Shown piece by piece: positions 1 to 11,181 of a stretch of DNA of 64,000 nt. Numbering within the stretch: position 1 is the stretch's first letter; each line of letters starts with the position of its first letter. The translations under genes were made by a program, and so were the position numbers. Source of the stretch: Akanthomyces muscarius (taxonomy: Eukaryota; Ascomycota; Sordariomycetes; Hypocreales; Cordycipitaceae). The notes beneath the pieces are model-generated. The model was not told where the DNA came from, did not search any database, and worked only from the letters and a program-made list of their open reading frames with translations. The stretch lies in contig NC_079243.1 in NCBI RefSeq assembly GCF_028009165.1, positions 1,984,001 through 2,048,000 of the forward strand, in the 5' to 3' direction.

Positions 1-378
1 CACGCTGATGAGCTAACGCCTTGGACGCCCATTTTGGGTGCTCTCTCCGAATGTCCGTGGATTTCGATTCCGTGCTGCAGCCACAACCTGACAGGCCGAA
101 AGTTCCGCGCGCCGCCGCCGCGAGACAAGACAAAGCCGAAATCGACGTATGCTTCACTGGTGGACTGGGTGGTGCAGATTGCCGAGGATTGCGGCTGGCG
201 TGTCGAGACGGAGATGCTGCGAATCCCCAGCACGAGGAACACGGGTCTCCTGGGGCGCACGCGGACAGTGGACGCCAAGGATCTTGACATTGACAGCGTG
301 CTGGCCAAGTACGGCGGCGTCGCGGGATATTACTCGAGCATTGCCAAACTGGTGAAAACTGGCCCAAGGTCTCATTGA
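1..378 (+). CDS. TRM44: tRNA (uracil-2'-O-)-methyltransferase, C-terminal part
   Basis: The reading frame is open from base 1 and ends at a stop at 376-378; the start lies outside the window. The 125 visible residues carry the family's conserved stretches: ADELTPWTP, then [20 protein letters not shown] and [16 protein letters not shown] near the end. In yeast, Trm44 2'-O-methylates U44 of tRNA-Ser in the cytoplasm using S-adenosylmethionine. The motifs are seen here; the function is taken from the family. There is no sign of breakage in the visible part. The gene converges on the dioxygenase gene, with only about 30 bases between the two stop codons. Confidence 0.85.
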   Translation, partial: HADELTPWTPILGALSECPWISIPCCSHNLTGRKFRAPPPRDKTKPKSTYASLVDWVVQIAEDCGWRVETEMLRIPSTRNTGLLGRTRTVDAKDLDIDSVLAKYGGVAGYYSSIAKLVKTGPRSH

Positions 379-407
379 GCTTTACAATGTCAGCATGGCA
401 AAAGGCT

Positions 408-1452
408 CTAATCTAGATCGGGTACAGGGAGATGGTCCACCAGCTTCATGTTGAGGCCGAGGTTCTTCAAGGCTTCCGTCGCGTTTTTATCGCGGAGCTC
501 AGCGGTGTCCTTTTCGCTTGCCAGCACGAAATCTTGTCGGAGCACTTTGCCCCCCGCATCGACGCCGTACTGCGACGCCGTGGCCTCGTCAATGGGCTCC
601 AAGTCCACGATGAGGCTCTGCTTGACGCCGAATACTGCATCTGTCTTTTCATACGGATCCCCCCGGACATATACAGCGCTGCACACATTTTAGTATTCTC
701 CAGCATCCATACAGAGGATGAAGCTGAACTTACGTGATGAGATGATCCCAGCCGGGCTTCTCCAGCATGAAATGCATGTGCGCCGGCCGCCAGGGATGCC
801 GTCCCAGCTTCTGGAGCAGCTGCCCGACCGGCCCGTCCGTCGGAATCGGGTAGCTCACCGGCGTGATCGCCCTGAACCAGAACTTACCCTCCTCGTCGCT
901 GCGCATCACGCACCGCTCGCTCGGCGCCCCGCGCTCCGCATGCTGCACATCGTAGTGGCCCGAGGCGTCCGTCTCCCAGATATCCACCGTGACGTCCGGA
1001 ATCGGCCTCCCGTCGCGGTCGCGCACGCTGCACAGCACCAGCAGCGGCTCGCCGGTCGGGTCGGCCGACATGGCGCCTCCCGAGGCCATGCGCGGCGCGT
1101 CGTGCGTGTGAAAGGGCCCGAGCACGGAGCCCTCGGTGCACGACGGCGGCTTGGGATGGTTGATAGAGTCGACGAGCAGCGACAGGCCTAGAATGTCGGA
1201 CAGTAGGATGAACTCCTGGCGCACGTCGGTGCACGTCTGGCCCGTGCGGGTGAGGAACTGGATCGCGGCCGTCCACTCGGCGGTGCTGAGGCGGGTTTCG
1301 CACGCAAAGTCGTGGAGGTGCGTGACGAGGCGCTCCATGAGGTAGCGGAGGCGAGGGGAAGGGCATTGCGCGTTGATGCGGAGAGTGTTGGGGGTGATGT
1401 TGTCGATGGTGAGGTCGAGGAGCTCCGGCGTGGCGGGTGTGCTTGAAGTCAT
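408..1452 (-). CDS. Intradiol ring-cleavage dioxygenase (catechol/hydroxyquinol type)
   Basis: Two exons, 1452-734 and 678-408, flank a 55-bp GTAAGT..CAG intron and give 329 residues. The N-terminal dimerisation region is followed by the catalytic beta-sandwich. The usual non-haem Fe(III) ligands are present: a Tyr in SGHYDVQ, a Tyr in ITPVSYPIP, and two His in RPAHMHF. The exon joint restores HLITAVYVRGDPYEKTDAVFGVK, a family hallmark. The family opens catechol or hydroxyquinol rings between the two hydroxyls, feeding the 3-oxoadipate pathway; which substrate applies cannot be read from sequence. No signal peptide is seen. The start chosen is MTSSTPATPE; another in-frame ATG lies seven codons upstream, at 1473. 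Confidence 0.88.
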
Positions 1453-1778
1453 GATGGACAGACGCTGCAACAAGACGATGCAAGGCGCAGACTCAGCGAT
1501 GGGAATAAATGTAGAAACAGAGAATGTGTCCGAGTCTGGTGAGGGCTTTGTATTTAAGTCAAGAGAAAAGGTCGAATCAGACTCATGCGTTTACACGTTA
1601 AAGTGCCGGCCAACCCAAACTAGTCTTTTGCTAAGATCTTGCTAAGATCTTGATAAGCGTAACACCCCGGGAAGCCGGGCGCTTCACCCCGCACAAACTC
1701 GACTTGAGGGTACATTATGTTTCTTGTCATTATTAATCGATTTGAAAGCTTATTCAGTCTACCCCTCTTAACAGCCCG
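1453..1778. other. Intergenic, dioxygenase 5' side
   Basis: About 325 bases lie upstream of the dioxygenase start and downstream of the hydrolase stop. A tandem copy of tgctaagatct occurs near 1628-1650. I see no gene or recognisable regulatory site. Confidence 0.5.
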
Positions 1779-2855
1779 TCACCATCGCTGCCCTATCCAA
1801 TCCGCAATCTTGGCCACCATCTTCTTTGTACAGCTATGCCCCGTGTTATCCTGCACAAAAAGCTCCGTGTCCGCCGCCGCATCCCCTCCACACTGCCTCC
1901 TCTGCCTCCTCTCCAGCCAGGACGCAGTATGCACGGCCGGTACGAGCCTGTCGTACTTGCCGTTGCACAATATCATCGGCACGTCCATGGGAAACTTGTA
2001 CTCAATCTCTAGGTCGGCCTGCCGGACCAGATTGGCCAGCGACCGCGGCCACCGCCGCCTTTGCTCCGCGGTCATGTGCGCCTCGAGCATGTCATAGCTT
2101 GCCTCGTGCAGCTGAGAGGCTTCGAGACCTACGGAGGAGGCATCAAAGTCGAGACGCTCCAAGAGTAGCGACGTCAAGCTCGGGCAGCCGACCACGATGA
2201 TGATGCCGGATAGTTGGCCGGGGGCGAGAAGGGCCGGAAGGCGCCAGGCCGTGTGGCCGCCGAGGGAGACGCCCATCATGATGTTGTGGAGTTTAGTAAA
2301 TTGGGGCAGGTAACACGGCAGATAGTCGAGGATGAGTTTGAAGTCGTGCGTGGCACCGCTGATGGTGGACAGCAGATCCATGCTGCAGAGTATTAGTGGT
2401 GATTCGCTGGTACGTGTTTCTAAGACTGACCCGTGGTTCTCGTTGCCGCCAGTCCATGTCAGGTTGGCTCGTGGACAAATCTGTAAAGCATGTGAGCTCG
2501 TCATTTTTGAAGCTGCGCGGGTTGTCTTTTTTACCTCACGGTCGCCATGATTCCTCATATTCATCGTGACGGCAATCATTGGGCGCTGCCTGTCGCGACT
2601 ATTGCTTCTGTGACGGTGCAGAATCTCGTGGGCAATGGCTTCCGTGACGAGATACGTCCGTGTTCGATTATGAGCGAGGTACAAAACGGTAACTTCGCCA
2701 GATTGCTCCTGTAGCTCTTCTAAGCCGTACACGAATATCTGCACGCCACCAATGACAAGCGACTTTTTGCTCGATCGCGGCGTCTCCCGAGGGAGCGAGA
2801 AGCGTGGCTCCAGGCCATCTGGTGTACTTGCAGGCGATACCAGTGTGTCTGACAT
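1779..2855 (-). CDS. Alpha/beta hydrolase-fold protein
   Basis: Exons 2855-2535, 2480-2431 and 2382-1779 give 324 residues. Both introns (54 and 48 bp) are multiples of three without stops, so the gene also reads as one open frame. Removing them restores MRNHGDRE-ICPRANLTW-GGNENHG-MDLLSTISG, which matches the usual spacing in fungal relatives. The nucleophile elbow is GVSLGG; the likely acid is the Asp of NGKYDRLV and the His is in NTGHS. Similar fungal proteins are annotated only as alpha/beta hydrolases. No signal peptide is seen, so it is probably cytosolic. The substrate is unknown. It is divergent from the secreted esterase gene. Confidence 0.8.
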   Translation of the reverse strand: MSDTLVSPASTPDGLEPRFSLPRETPRSSKKSLVIGGVQIFVYGLEELQEQSGEVTVLYLAHNRTRTYLVTEAIAHEILHRHRSNSRDRQRPMIAVTMNMRNHGDREVKKTTRAASKMTSSHALQICPRANLTWTGGNENHGSVLETRTSESPLILCSMDLLSTISGATHDFKLILDYLPCYLPQFTKLHNIMMGVSLGGHTAWRLPALLAPGQLSGIIIVVGCPSLTSLLLERLDFDASSVGLEASQLHEASYDMLEAHMTAEQRRRWPRSLANLVRQADLEIEYKFPMDVPMILCNGKYDRLVPAVHTASWLERRQRRQCGGDAAADTELFVQDNTGHSCTKKMVAKIADWIGQRW

Positions 2856-3266
2856 TGTTCTTGGTAGTACAATTGTATTATTGAGATTTAGTACAGAGTC
2901 TCTCTCATTTATTTACACTCGGGGGGGTACCTGGCTAGCTGGACTGTCTAGAGCCAAAGCTTGGACTATTGTCACTATTTGCCGTAAGCTAGCTCGGTAA
3001 ATTAAATTCGGCAATTATGTCTCCCTTTGCTGCTTGACCGGCGACTTTTTCTCTGGTCGCCCACTTGGCTGCGCCCCATCTAGCTTATTGTGGTGGATTT
3101 CCAGGAAATAGTCAAGCAACGTGGGAAGCTCTGACAATGTCCTCGTCAGCGTCAGCAGGCAGTGCCGTGATGCCCATGTCCTCGAGTGCATACATAAACG
3201 GTGCTGCTGCGCTCGAGTGACATACTTGCTTGCTGTCTCGCAAGCACAACGGCATTGCAAAAAAAC
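2856..3266. promoter_or_regulatory. Shared upstream region of hydrolase and esterase genes
   Basis: About 410 bases lie between two divergent starts, so both promoters must be here. I see no specific operator that I can name. Confidence 0.45.
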
Positions 3267-4249
3267 ATGAAGCTCTTGACTGGCATTGTATTCCCACTCG
3301 CCGCTGCTGCGGCAGCTACGCTGGCATCGGTTCGCCAAGACGGAGCTAGCAGTAGCGCATCGAACATCACCATCACGAGCAACAAGGTGGAGCGATCATT
3401 CCTGCTGTGGGTGTCGCCAAAGTATAATTCGAAGAACCCAGCAACTGTCATTCTGTCGTACCACGGAGGCAACAAGAATGCAAATGATCAGCTCGAACTG
3501 GACGGTTTCACCAAGGCAAATGCCAACGCTGCATCGATCGTGGTCTACCCACAGGGCATTAATGTGAGCTGCCCAGAGTTCCCCATTCAAGAAACCGCCC
3601 TGCTAATGACGAGACGAAGGACTTCTGGGAGGGTGTGCCTGGAGACACTGTCAATGACGTGAGATTCACCAGCGACATCCTCGACTACCTGGAGAAGAAA
3701 TACAATGTCGACACGACGCGTATTTACGCCTCTGGTAAATCAGATGGCGGCGGCTTCTGCAATGTCCTAGCCTGCGACGCCAACGCCTCCAAGCGCATCG
3801 CCGCCTTTGCGCCCGTCTCGGGCGCCTTTTACGTTGACACGTCGCCCTGCCACCCCGACACCGTCAAGCTGCCGTGCAATCCCGGGCGAAAGAATCTTCC
3901 GTTTATCGAGTTTCACGGCGGCAACGACACGACTATTCACTACGCAGGCGGCACGCGCAAGGAGGAGTGTCTTCCGGCGATTCCGCACTTTATCCAGCAG
4001 TGGGCCGTCCGCAATGGGCTGGGACTGCAGAACCAGACGAACAAGATTGCGGACCATACAACGTCGTATACATTTGGGAGTGGTGCGAGTGCGGGCCTGG
4101 TTCGACATGTATTTGAGTCGGATATTGGGCATGACTGGCCGAGCACGTCTCCGAATGCTGATAACTCGAGAAAGGACCATCATGTCGCTAGCTACGACGC
4201 CACGCCCATCATCTTGGACTTTTTCAGCAAGCATAGCTTGACTAAGTAG
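3267..4249 (+). CDS. Secreted CE1-type esterase (feruloyl esterase / PHB depolymerase-like)
   Basis: The start at 3267 begins a clear signal peptide (MKLLTGIVFPLAAAAAATLA). Exon 1 is 3267-3563. The intron starts with GTGAGC at 3564; the acceptor is ambiguous, either at 3613 (310 residues) or at 3619 (308 residues), both in frame. The catalytic set is visible: ILSYHGGN near the oxyanion hole, the nucleophile in GKSDGGG, the Asp in HGGNDTT and the His in IGHDWP. Such proteins hydrolyse feruloyl esters of plant cell walls or short polyesters outside the cell; which one cannot be told. Together with the ring-cleavage dioxygenase nearby, this would fit use of plant phenolics, which is inference. 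Confidence 0.82.
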
Positions 4250-4649
4250 CATTATTTAAGTATTCGGCTAGACCTAGTCAGACTTAATTGCCGCGCCCTA
4301 CTTTGTACCTGAAAACTTGGCGACCACGTATCGTCATTCGAGATCTCCCAAACTTAGCCGTAGTAGAACGCGGCAGTGGTCCGAGGGTGGCTAGGAAAAG
4401 TTTTCGGGGCAGTCGTTACTATAACAGGAAGATAACTAGACAGTTTAAGGGGGGGGAAATAAAATTTACATGAATGAAATAACTATAGAAAATATAGAAA
4501 ATATAGAAGAATGAAGAAGCCTAAAGAAAATAAAAGAGAATTAAAAAGACTCAAAAGAGGGATGAGAATGATTAAAAAATAGTATGTAACATAAGAGCTT
4601 CTATTGGACAATTAATTATTTCTCCTCTCCTGACTTCGCCAGAGCACGG
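4250..4649. other. Intergenic, convergent 3' ends
   Basis: This is the A-rich gap between the esterase and regulator stop codons. It holds a short imperfect tandem repeat of aatatagaa near 4482-4510 and purine-rich sequence after it. No gene is seen. Confidence 0.5.
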
Positions 4650-7002
4650 CTAGTAATAATTCGGCATTGACGACGGCTGGCCATAATTGCCGGCCGGATA
4701 ATCCGCGAAGAAGCCCAGGAACACATCTTCAGACAACGCGAACCCCGGACTAAGGAGCTGCTCCACGTCACTAAACTGCGGAGAAGGCCCAGCTACAAAA
4801 AGAGCCGTTGGATCGGCGGCGGCCGGTAGTGCCGAAGTTTGCTGCATCATCAGCGCGCTGGCTTGTTGACTTTCGTGAACAAGTTGCTGGGTGGCCTGCT
4901 CCAGCTCGCCCTCGGGAGTTGCGGACCGCGCGGGTGCGGCCCCAGAGCCCACAAGGGTTTGTGCTCGCTGGAACAGCCGATACATGACGTCGGCGCTCCA
5001 ATACGTGGATCGAAGATCGGCGTAGACGAGCATGCAGAGCTGTAGCTTGTTGCGCCCCAACCCGCGGATCAAGCTACTATCAGACTTGCAGTCTGCGAGG
5101 TGAATCTGCGTTGCTGGCACCATCGCGGTGATCCTGTAAAGACGGGTTAGTTGACAGCCAGATAACGATGTGAGCTCTTCTCACATCATCGGTTTCAGCC
5201 ACTTGACGGCGTCCAACTCAATTAGTTGTTCCAAAAGGTTGTTTGTGCTAGAGGCAGCCTCACGGCCGCGGCGGATTGCGTTTCGCCTCCATTGCTGTTC
5301 TGGATCCGGCGTAGACGGATCAGTCGCACTCAGAACGTACGGTCGATAAAGTATCGCGATGGTGGCCCTGTACAGAATTAGCAAATAACGAGCGCTGCTT
5401 TCGACGGCTTCGTTTCCATTCTTACTCGTAGAGTAGCTCAATCTGTAGGCCATGTGCTTTGAGAAAGTCATTATACTTATCAAGTTTGTCTCTCAGTTTT
5501 AATTCATCGAGGTGGTGCGACAGCTGATCGACTTCCTCCATGGATGGCTCTGGTCCTTTGATACGATAATGAAGCTGTAGGACATCGCCTAGGCCGTCGC
5601 TGATTCGGACCATGCGTAGCCACATCTCTGTCATGGATGAAGAATCGTTCGAAATGAAGTTTGTAAATGTTTGCTCCTTCAGCTGGTGCAGTTCCGAGTG
5701 AACATCTTCGTGTGTAGGCATCAGCAGATCATGGCTATCGTTGCGAATGCGCATTGGTCGGCCTTTTGCCACAGCAATCCACCGATCCCGAACCACCAGC
5801 GACCACCATATGCGACGCGCCACGCTTTCGGAGCTTGGCGATGATTTTTGGTTTCGTGCGCCTGGACCAGAGGCGCGGTGAAGATTGATGGCTTGCGCGA
5901 GTGAGATGGCAATCCCAATCCAGTACCACGCCCCTGTGTGGTCTTGAGGATCTGAATACCAGAACGCGAGAAGGGTCACTGCTCGTATCAGAGTCAGTTT
6001 GTCCGATCCTTGGTCAAGGTCGTAAAGACACTGAAGAGCGCATTAGCGTTGAAAGTTAGCCGTGAGTGTGAGCTGCTTACCTTGGCACGTTCGTACATGG
6101 CCGTCTTCATTTCCTTTCTAGATAAGAACCCAGCTCTGCGAAGAAGCCCGTCATTTACAAACTGGAGAGAGGGGTTTTCGGTGTAAGCTTGTAGCGGGTG
6201 TCAGGCGATGGGCAACGGAGGATACATACATTTGCAGACGCCAAAAATATACTCCATAGTAGCAATGGATCGATGCCTTGCGATCCACGCGACGAGTACT
6301 CATTGAGAAGTGTCGATGCATCGAGAACGGGGAGGAAAAAGTGGACATGTTCAAAATATTGTCGAAGCAGTATTTCGCATACATCTTCGGGAAGCTGCTT
6401 GAAGACGCCTTGGTGCCGCATGTACTCTACCTCGTATGCTTTACGAGCGGGCGGCTTGGTCGGTGCGGCTATACGCGCACGTTGAGGAGCGTCAGGGAGG
6501 CTGGGGTCGAATGTTGCATCTTCCAACGTTTCATGGCCGTTACTATCGACGGAGTCTGGTTCTGCCGCAAGTGACATTCCAGTTGCGCTTCGCGAACTAT
6601 CAATTGGTGTGGCCACGCTAGGCAGTTCGGCTGCATTCAGTAGTTAGCATAGAGATATGGAAATCAAGGCAAAATAGCAACAATAAGGAAAACAAGAATA
6701 GTAAGAGAACTAGAAAGAATTGAAAGAAAAAAGGAAAAATAAGCAGTGCTCACCTAGCTCGCCGGATGCATCGCGTCTTCTACGAGGTCTGTCGTAGAAC
6801 ATCAGTCACATTGATTCTCCTCGTCTGGGACAGTACACACTTACCTGTGCTTTTTGCGCGGCAGCACCACGCACATTGCCCCATTGTGATTCTGGCGGCA
6901 GTTGGAGCACGGTATCTGTGTCTCCGCCACGTCGCACTTGACCTTGCGTGCATGGCAGTGTTGGCAGGCAACGCGAGATCTGGATTTGCGGGGAGGAGCC
7001 AT
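4650..7002 (-). CDS. Zn2Cys6 transcription factor with fungal-specific middle domain
   Basis: Seven exons join in frame: 7002-6845, 6788-6754, 6630-6230, 6161-6081, 6030-5426, 5367-5185 and 5133-4650, giving 648 residues. The N-terminus holds the binuclear zinc cluster: RVACQHCHARKVKCD followed by IPCSNCRQNHNGAMC, with basic PRKKHR after it. The middle follows the fungal_trans pattern (YFEHVHFFLPVLD, SIFLASANF, TLLAFWYSDPQD, GIAISLAQAINLHR). The 35-bp second exon is a micro-exon supported by frame and by both splice borders. The overall layout resembles cutinase-factor-type regulators. It may control the neighbouring permease or esterase genes, but no binding site was identified. Confidence 0.85.
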
Positions 7003-7826
7003 TATGCTTAGCTTGCTGCTCCTGCTCGGGCAAAAAAACGAAGTTCGGTAAAAAGGACAAGATGTCTGGGGATACCGGGGTGGGGGGAGGAGGTGATCAC
7101 GCGGGGAAATTGCCGAATGGCGAGGTGACAAAAGGCGCCACTGAAATAGAAACAGTGATTTACTTTACTAGCGAGTTACAAGTGACGACGGGGGGGTTTG
7201 AGGACGCCACCACCCAGGCTACAGACTAGGAACAAAAGGAGCCGGTGGCTATTAGGAGTTGAGCTGCGAAAAGAAAAGAAAAAATCGCGACATCAGAAGA
7301 GCAGGAAAGACTGGAACAACAATAGAGAAGAAAAACATAAAACAATTAAAGAGATCAGCTAAAAGGTGGAATGTTTTAGTTAGGTCAAGCAACTTTAGCC
7401 AACTCTTTCGGCCGCGCCTTTTTTGTTGCCGAGACGCACGCCTTCATCGTGCTCATTGACAGTTCAGTGTCTTGGAAACCAGACTGTACTTTAGACGCAT
7501 TTTCTTTTCCTCCTTTTTCCTCCTCGCAGGTACCCACGGCAACGTTGGCAGACAGATGGCAGCACCTCTTACGTACCCGGTGCCACCGTACGTAGCCCGC
7601 ACGCTAGAGAAAACACAGACATGATACGGAGCACGTCAACTTTACTTCCCCAGGTGGCGCAGGGTCTCGGCTAATTCGGTAATTAATTTGAGCGCAACCC
7701 TTGCCACGCCCAGCCAGCCGTTGTGAGATTCATCAGTGTTCACCCCAGACGTCTTGGATATATAAGAATGCATCAGCGCTTGCGAATACAGGCCTGTGCA
7801 TTGATTACATATGCGCAGTCAGCACA
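7003..7826. promoter_or_regulatory. Shared upstream region of regulator and permease genes
   Basis: This 820-base divergent region is rich in purines on the + strand (7260-7370). It must hold both promoters. No named site could be assigned. Confidence 0.45.
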
Positions 7827-9387
7827 ATGGACCCCTCAATTAGCACCATAGAAGGCAAGACGCTGGAATCTGCGGAGCAGGTCGAAGATGTCAAGATGCA
7901 TCAGGACCTGTTTACCCCAGAGGAGGAGCGGAAGCTAGTCCGCAAGCTAGATCTATGGTACGATATTCCCATCCCATCTCGGGCAAAAAGAAAAAAGCTG
8001 ACATCAAGACAGGATCCTGCCTCTGATGATGGTCACATACACGCTCCAGAGCTACGACAAGGGCGTCATGAGCGCCGCCACGCAGTTTGGCTTCAACGAC
8101 GACCTCCATCTCACCACGGTCACTGGCCACGACGCCGCCGGCCACCCCATCACCAACAACAAAAAGTACGCCAACGCGTCCATGATCTTCTACATTGGCT
8201 ACCTCGTCGGCACGTACCCCATGATGTTCCTCGCGCAGCGCTTCTCCATCTCGAGCGTCATCTCCGCGGCGACGCTCCTCTGGGGCGCCGTGCTCATGAG
8301 CACCGCCGGCTGCGCCAGCTACGCGGGCATCATGGCCAACCGCTTCTTCCTGGGCCTGCTCGAGTCGGCCGTCGCGCCGGCCTTTACCGTGCTCGTCACG
8401 TTCTGGTGGACGCGCGAGGAGCAGGCGCTGCGCATGTCCACGTGGTACTGCTGCGTCGGCGTCGCCACAGCCATCTCGCCCCTCATCAACTACGGCCTCG
8501 GGCAGATCCGCGGGCCGCTGCTCCCGTGGAAGCCCATCTTCCTCATCCTGGGAGCCATCACCATGTGCTGGTCCGTCGTGCTCTTCTTCTTCTTGCCCGA
8601 CAACCCCATGGCCTCTGGCCGGCTTTCGGAGCGCGAAAGGGAGATTGCGATGGAGCGCCTCCGAAGGAACAATGCGGGCACGGTGGACCACAAGTTCAAC
8701 CTTGGCCAGTTTAAAGAGGCGCTGTGCGACTACAAGCTGTACAGCTGCGCATTCATCGTCATGCTTACGGGCGTGCCGTCGGGCGCCCTGGGCACTTTTG
8801 GCACAATTGTCATTAACGGCTTCGGCTTTAGCCATTTCGAATCTCTTGCCTTGACATGCCCCATCGGTGTGATGACCGCGCTGAGTATTCTGGCAGTAGG
8901 ACTCATCACGCGCAAATTCCAAAACACGCGCTACATCTGCATCGCCGTCTGTGGCTTGATATCCATCGTCGGCGACCTGATCTGCTGGTTTGCGCCACGC
9001 GATAATCGCGGCTTGCTATTCGCGGGCATCTTTCTCGTGGCAGTACAGGTTGCATCGGGAGGACTGGCTGTCGGACTGGCGGCGTCCAACATTTCGGGAC
9101 ACACCAAAAAGTCGACCGTGTCTGCGTCTACGTTTGTAGGCTACTGCGTCGGCAACATTATTGGTCCCGTCATTTTCGGCGCCTCGCCTGGTCCGTTGTA
9201 TCATGCTGGGTTCCTGGGTAGCTTTGTATGTCTGTGTGGCGTCGTGGTCATCGCGACTGTCACCGGCGTGACACTGAGGTGGGAGAATGCGAGGCGATTC
9301 AAGTCTGCCGGCACGGCTCAGCATGCCCATTCCATCGAGGAAGACTTGACTGATGTCCAGAACAAGGACTTTCGTTACGTTCTCTAG
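7827..9387 (+). CDS. MFS permease, Dal5/allantoate permease family
   Basis: Exon 1 is 7827-7957 and exon 2 is 8013-9387, giving 501 residues. The 55-bp intron splits a Trp codon and restores VRKLDLWILPLMMVTY, the usual start of TM1 in anion:cation symporters of this family. About 12 membrane segments are visible, including MIFYIGYLVGTYP, a motif-A-like loop, and the glycine-rich last helices. This family takes up small organic acids such as nicotinate, allantoate or biotin precursors across the plasma membrane. The substrate is unknown. It is divergent from the Zn2Cys6 gene, a common arrangement for a regulator and its target. Confidence 0.85.
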
Positions 9388-9560
9388 TTTATATAGTGAA
9401 CTTTTGAAGCATTCTACGTTTCTCAACACACTGCACCACGGTACCATTGAGTTTAGGTTCTAATCTTATTCATTTTCTTCTATCCAAAGACGCATTTGAA
9501 GCCTTTGCGCCGGCATGCAATAAAATACAAAAATCCAGATAAGTATTCAGCTCGTGTTAT

Positions 9561-10640
9561 CTATGCCGTATCCAAAACGATAACTTCCGCGGCTGCTGAG
9601 CCAATGCTCTCAATGGCAAGCTTGTCGCCAGCGTGGACGCCCTCGACAAAGGCACCATCACCCTCGGCGAGCTCGGCATCCTCGCGTCCATCGATGCGAA
9701 TCTTGGCCTTGCCGCTCTGCGTCATGGGCAGGTGCACATAGACCTTTCTCTTGTTGGCCTCGGTGGACTTTGCGCCGGCCACCCACTCAAACGTCTTTTC
9801 GGGGTCGATGATGCCCGCGCCCATGGCAAAGTCGGCGTGGATGGGGATGGACTCTGCGACGGTCGGCTCGGCGTCCTTTTCCTGCTGAGGCGTGGCCTCG
9901 GGCCCGCCCTTGAGCGGGCTGAGGATGGTGACGAAGCCCTGCCTCTTGGCCTCGTCGTCAAAGGTGCGCGTGTGGTAGCGCGGGCTCAGGCCCTTTTTCC
10001 AGGGCATGGCCCAGATTTGCAAAAAGTGCACCGTGTCCGACTTGTGCTCGTTGAACTCGCTGTGCGCGATTCCCGTGCCGCCGGTGGTGAACTGCACGTC
10101 GCCGCGGTGCATGCGGTAGAACTTGTTGGACTGGCCGCCCTCGCTGCCCTTGGTGAGCATGGAGTCGCGGTGCGTCAGCTCGCCGGAGAGGATGTAGCTA
10201 AAGATTTCAAAGTCGCGGTGCGGATGCGTCGGGAAGCCCGAGTTGGCCTTGACGCGGTCCTCGTTGAGGACGCGCAGGGAGCCAAAGTTTGAGAACTTGG
10301 GGTTGTACCAGTCCGCAAAGGAGAAGCTGTGGTAGGTGTTGAGCCAGCCGTGGTCAGAGTGGCCGCGGGCACCGGAGCGGTGCGGCGTGATCTTGGCCTG
10401 GCGCAGAACGGACTTGGACATGTTGCTGGCAGCTTTGTTCATAGAGCGTTCTGAGCTTGCTGATGTAGTCGTTGTGATGTTTGGAGAGTTTGTCGCTGCT
10501 GGTGAGAACAAGGACGATGTGAGTTGCTGAAAGTAGGTGGAAGCTGTGGGGTTGAAGATGATGATGAGTGTGGACAGAAAAGCAATCAAAATTGCAGTGC
10601 CGGGGACGAAGCGCGGCATATATAGACGAAATTGCTGCAA
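9561..10640 (-). CDS. Pirin-family cupin protein with N-terminal hydrophobic segment
   Basis: Single exon of 359 residues. The pirin domain starts near residue 75 and contains HSFSFADWYNP, the metal-site HPHRDFE, GDVQFTTGGTGIAHSE with two further ligands, and LQIWAMP. Pirins bind Fe or Mn and are described as quercetinase-like or as transcription cofactors. The first 75 residues are unusual: a membrane-type stretch (AILIAFLSTLIII) then a Ser/Thr-rich linker. Met-74 (MSKSVLRQ) begins exactly at the classical pirin start, so two products are possible. The stop codon lies about 170 bases from the permease 3' end. Confidence 0.85.
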   Translation of the reverse strand: MQQFRLYMPRFVPGTAILIAFLSTLIIIFNPTASTYFQQLTSSLFSPAATNSPNITTTTSASSERSMNKAASNMSKSVLRQAKITPHRSGARGHSDHGWLNTYHSFSFADWYNPKFSNFGSLRVLNEDRVKANSGFPTHPHRDFEIFSYILSGELTHRDSMLTKGSEGGQSNKFYRMHRGDVQFTTGGTGIAHSEFNEHKSDTVHFLQIWAMPWKKGLSPRYHTRTFDDEAKRQGFVTILSPLKGGPEATPQQEKDAEPTVAESIPIHADFAMGAGIIDPEKTFEWVAGAKSTEANKRKVYVHLPMTQSGKAKIRIDGREDAELAEGDGAFVEGVHAGDKLAIESIGSAAAEVIVLDTA

Positions 10641-11181
10641 GCTGGAAAGGTTTGGAAAACTTTGGTAAATCTGGATCGCGCAAGCATTTGCAATGGCTTA
10701 GAGATCGCGGGCACTACCGATCTCTTATACGCCGCCAACTCTGGCCTGGTGCATCGCCAAGCTGGCACGAATTAGGCCTGGCGCCGTTACATAATGATTC
10801 TTAAGCTGCAGCTAATCGAACGAGGACGGCAGCAGCCAATCATATGGCGGTACTTGGCTGGAGGCTCCATTTTACACTCTGATGACTGGGGATTCGTAAT
10901 GATGGATGACTATTCGCTCAGACCAGTACAATTCAAATGATCCGGCCAATCATAGAGGCTTCATGGGCAGCCACAACAGCGTCGCCTTTCCCACTGGAGC
11001 ACAGGCACGCGAGGGCATGGAACGTGAGGCTTCTTTCATGAGAAGACAAATATTCAATTTTGTCTATTCTATTCAGTCTACTTGCACAACAGTCACTCAA
11101 AGCCAGACAAAAATTCACGACGGGTACTTTACTGATCATGAAAATTTACATTAGATCTATAATACTAATCGCACACGTTCG
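10641..11181. other. Intergenic upstream of the pirin gene
   Basis: About 540 bases hold the pirin promoter and the 3' end of the beta-lactamase-fold gene. Small open frames here show no family features. Confidence 0.5.

Noticed and set aside
7912..8922. 336-codon minus-strand frame
   Set aside because: Shadow of the Dal5-type permease; no motif of its own.
9633..10292. 219-codon plus-strand frame
   Set aside because: Antisense shadow of the pirin gene.
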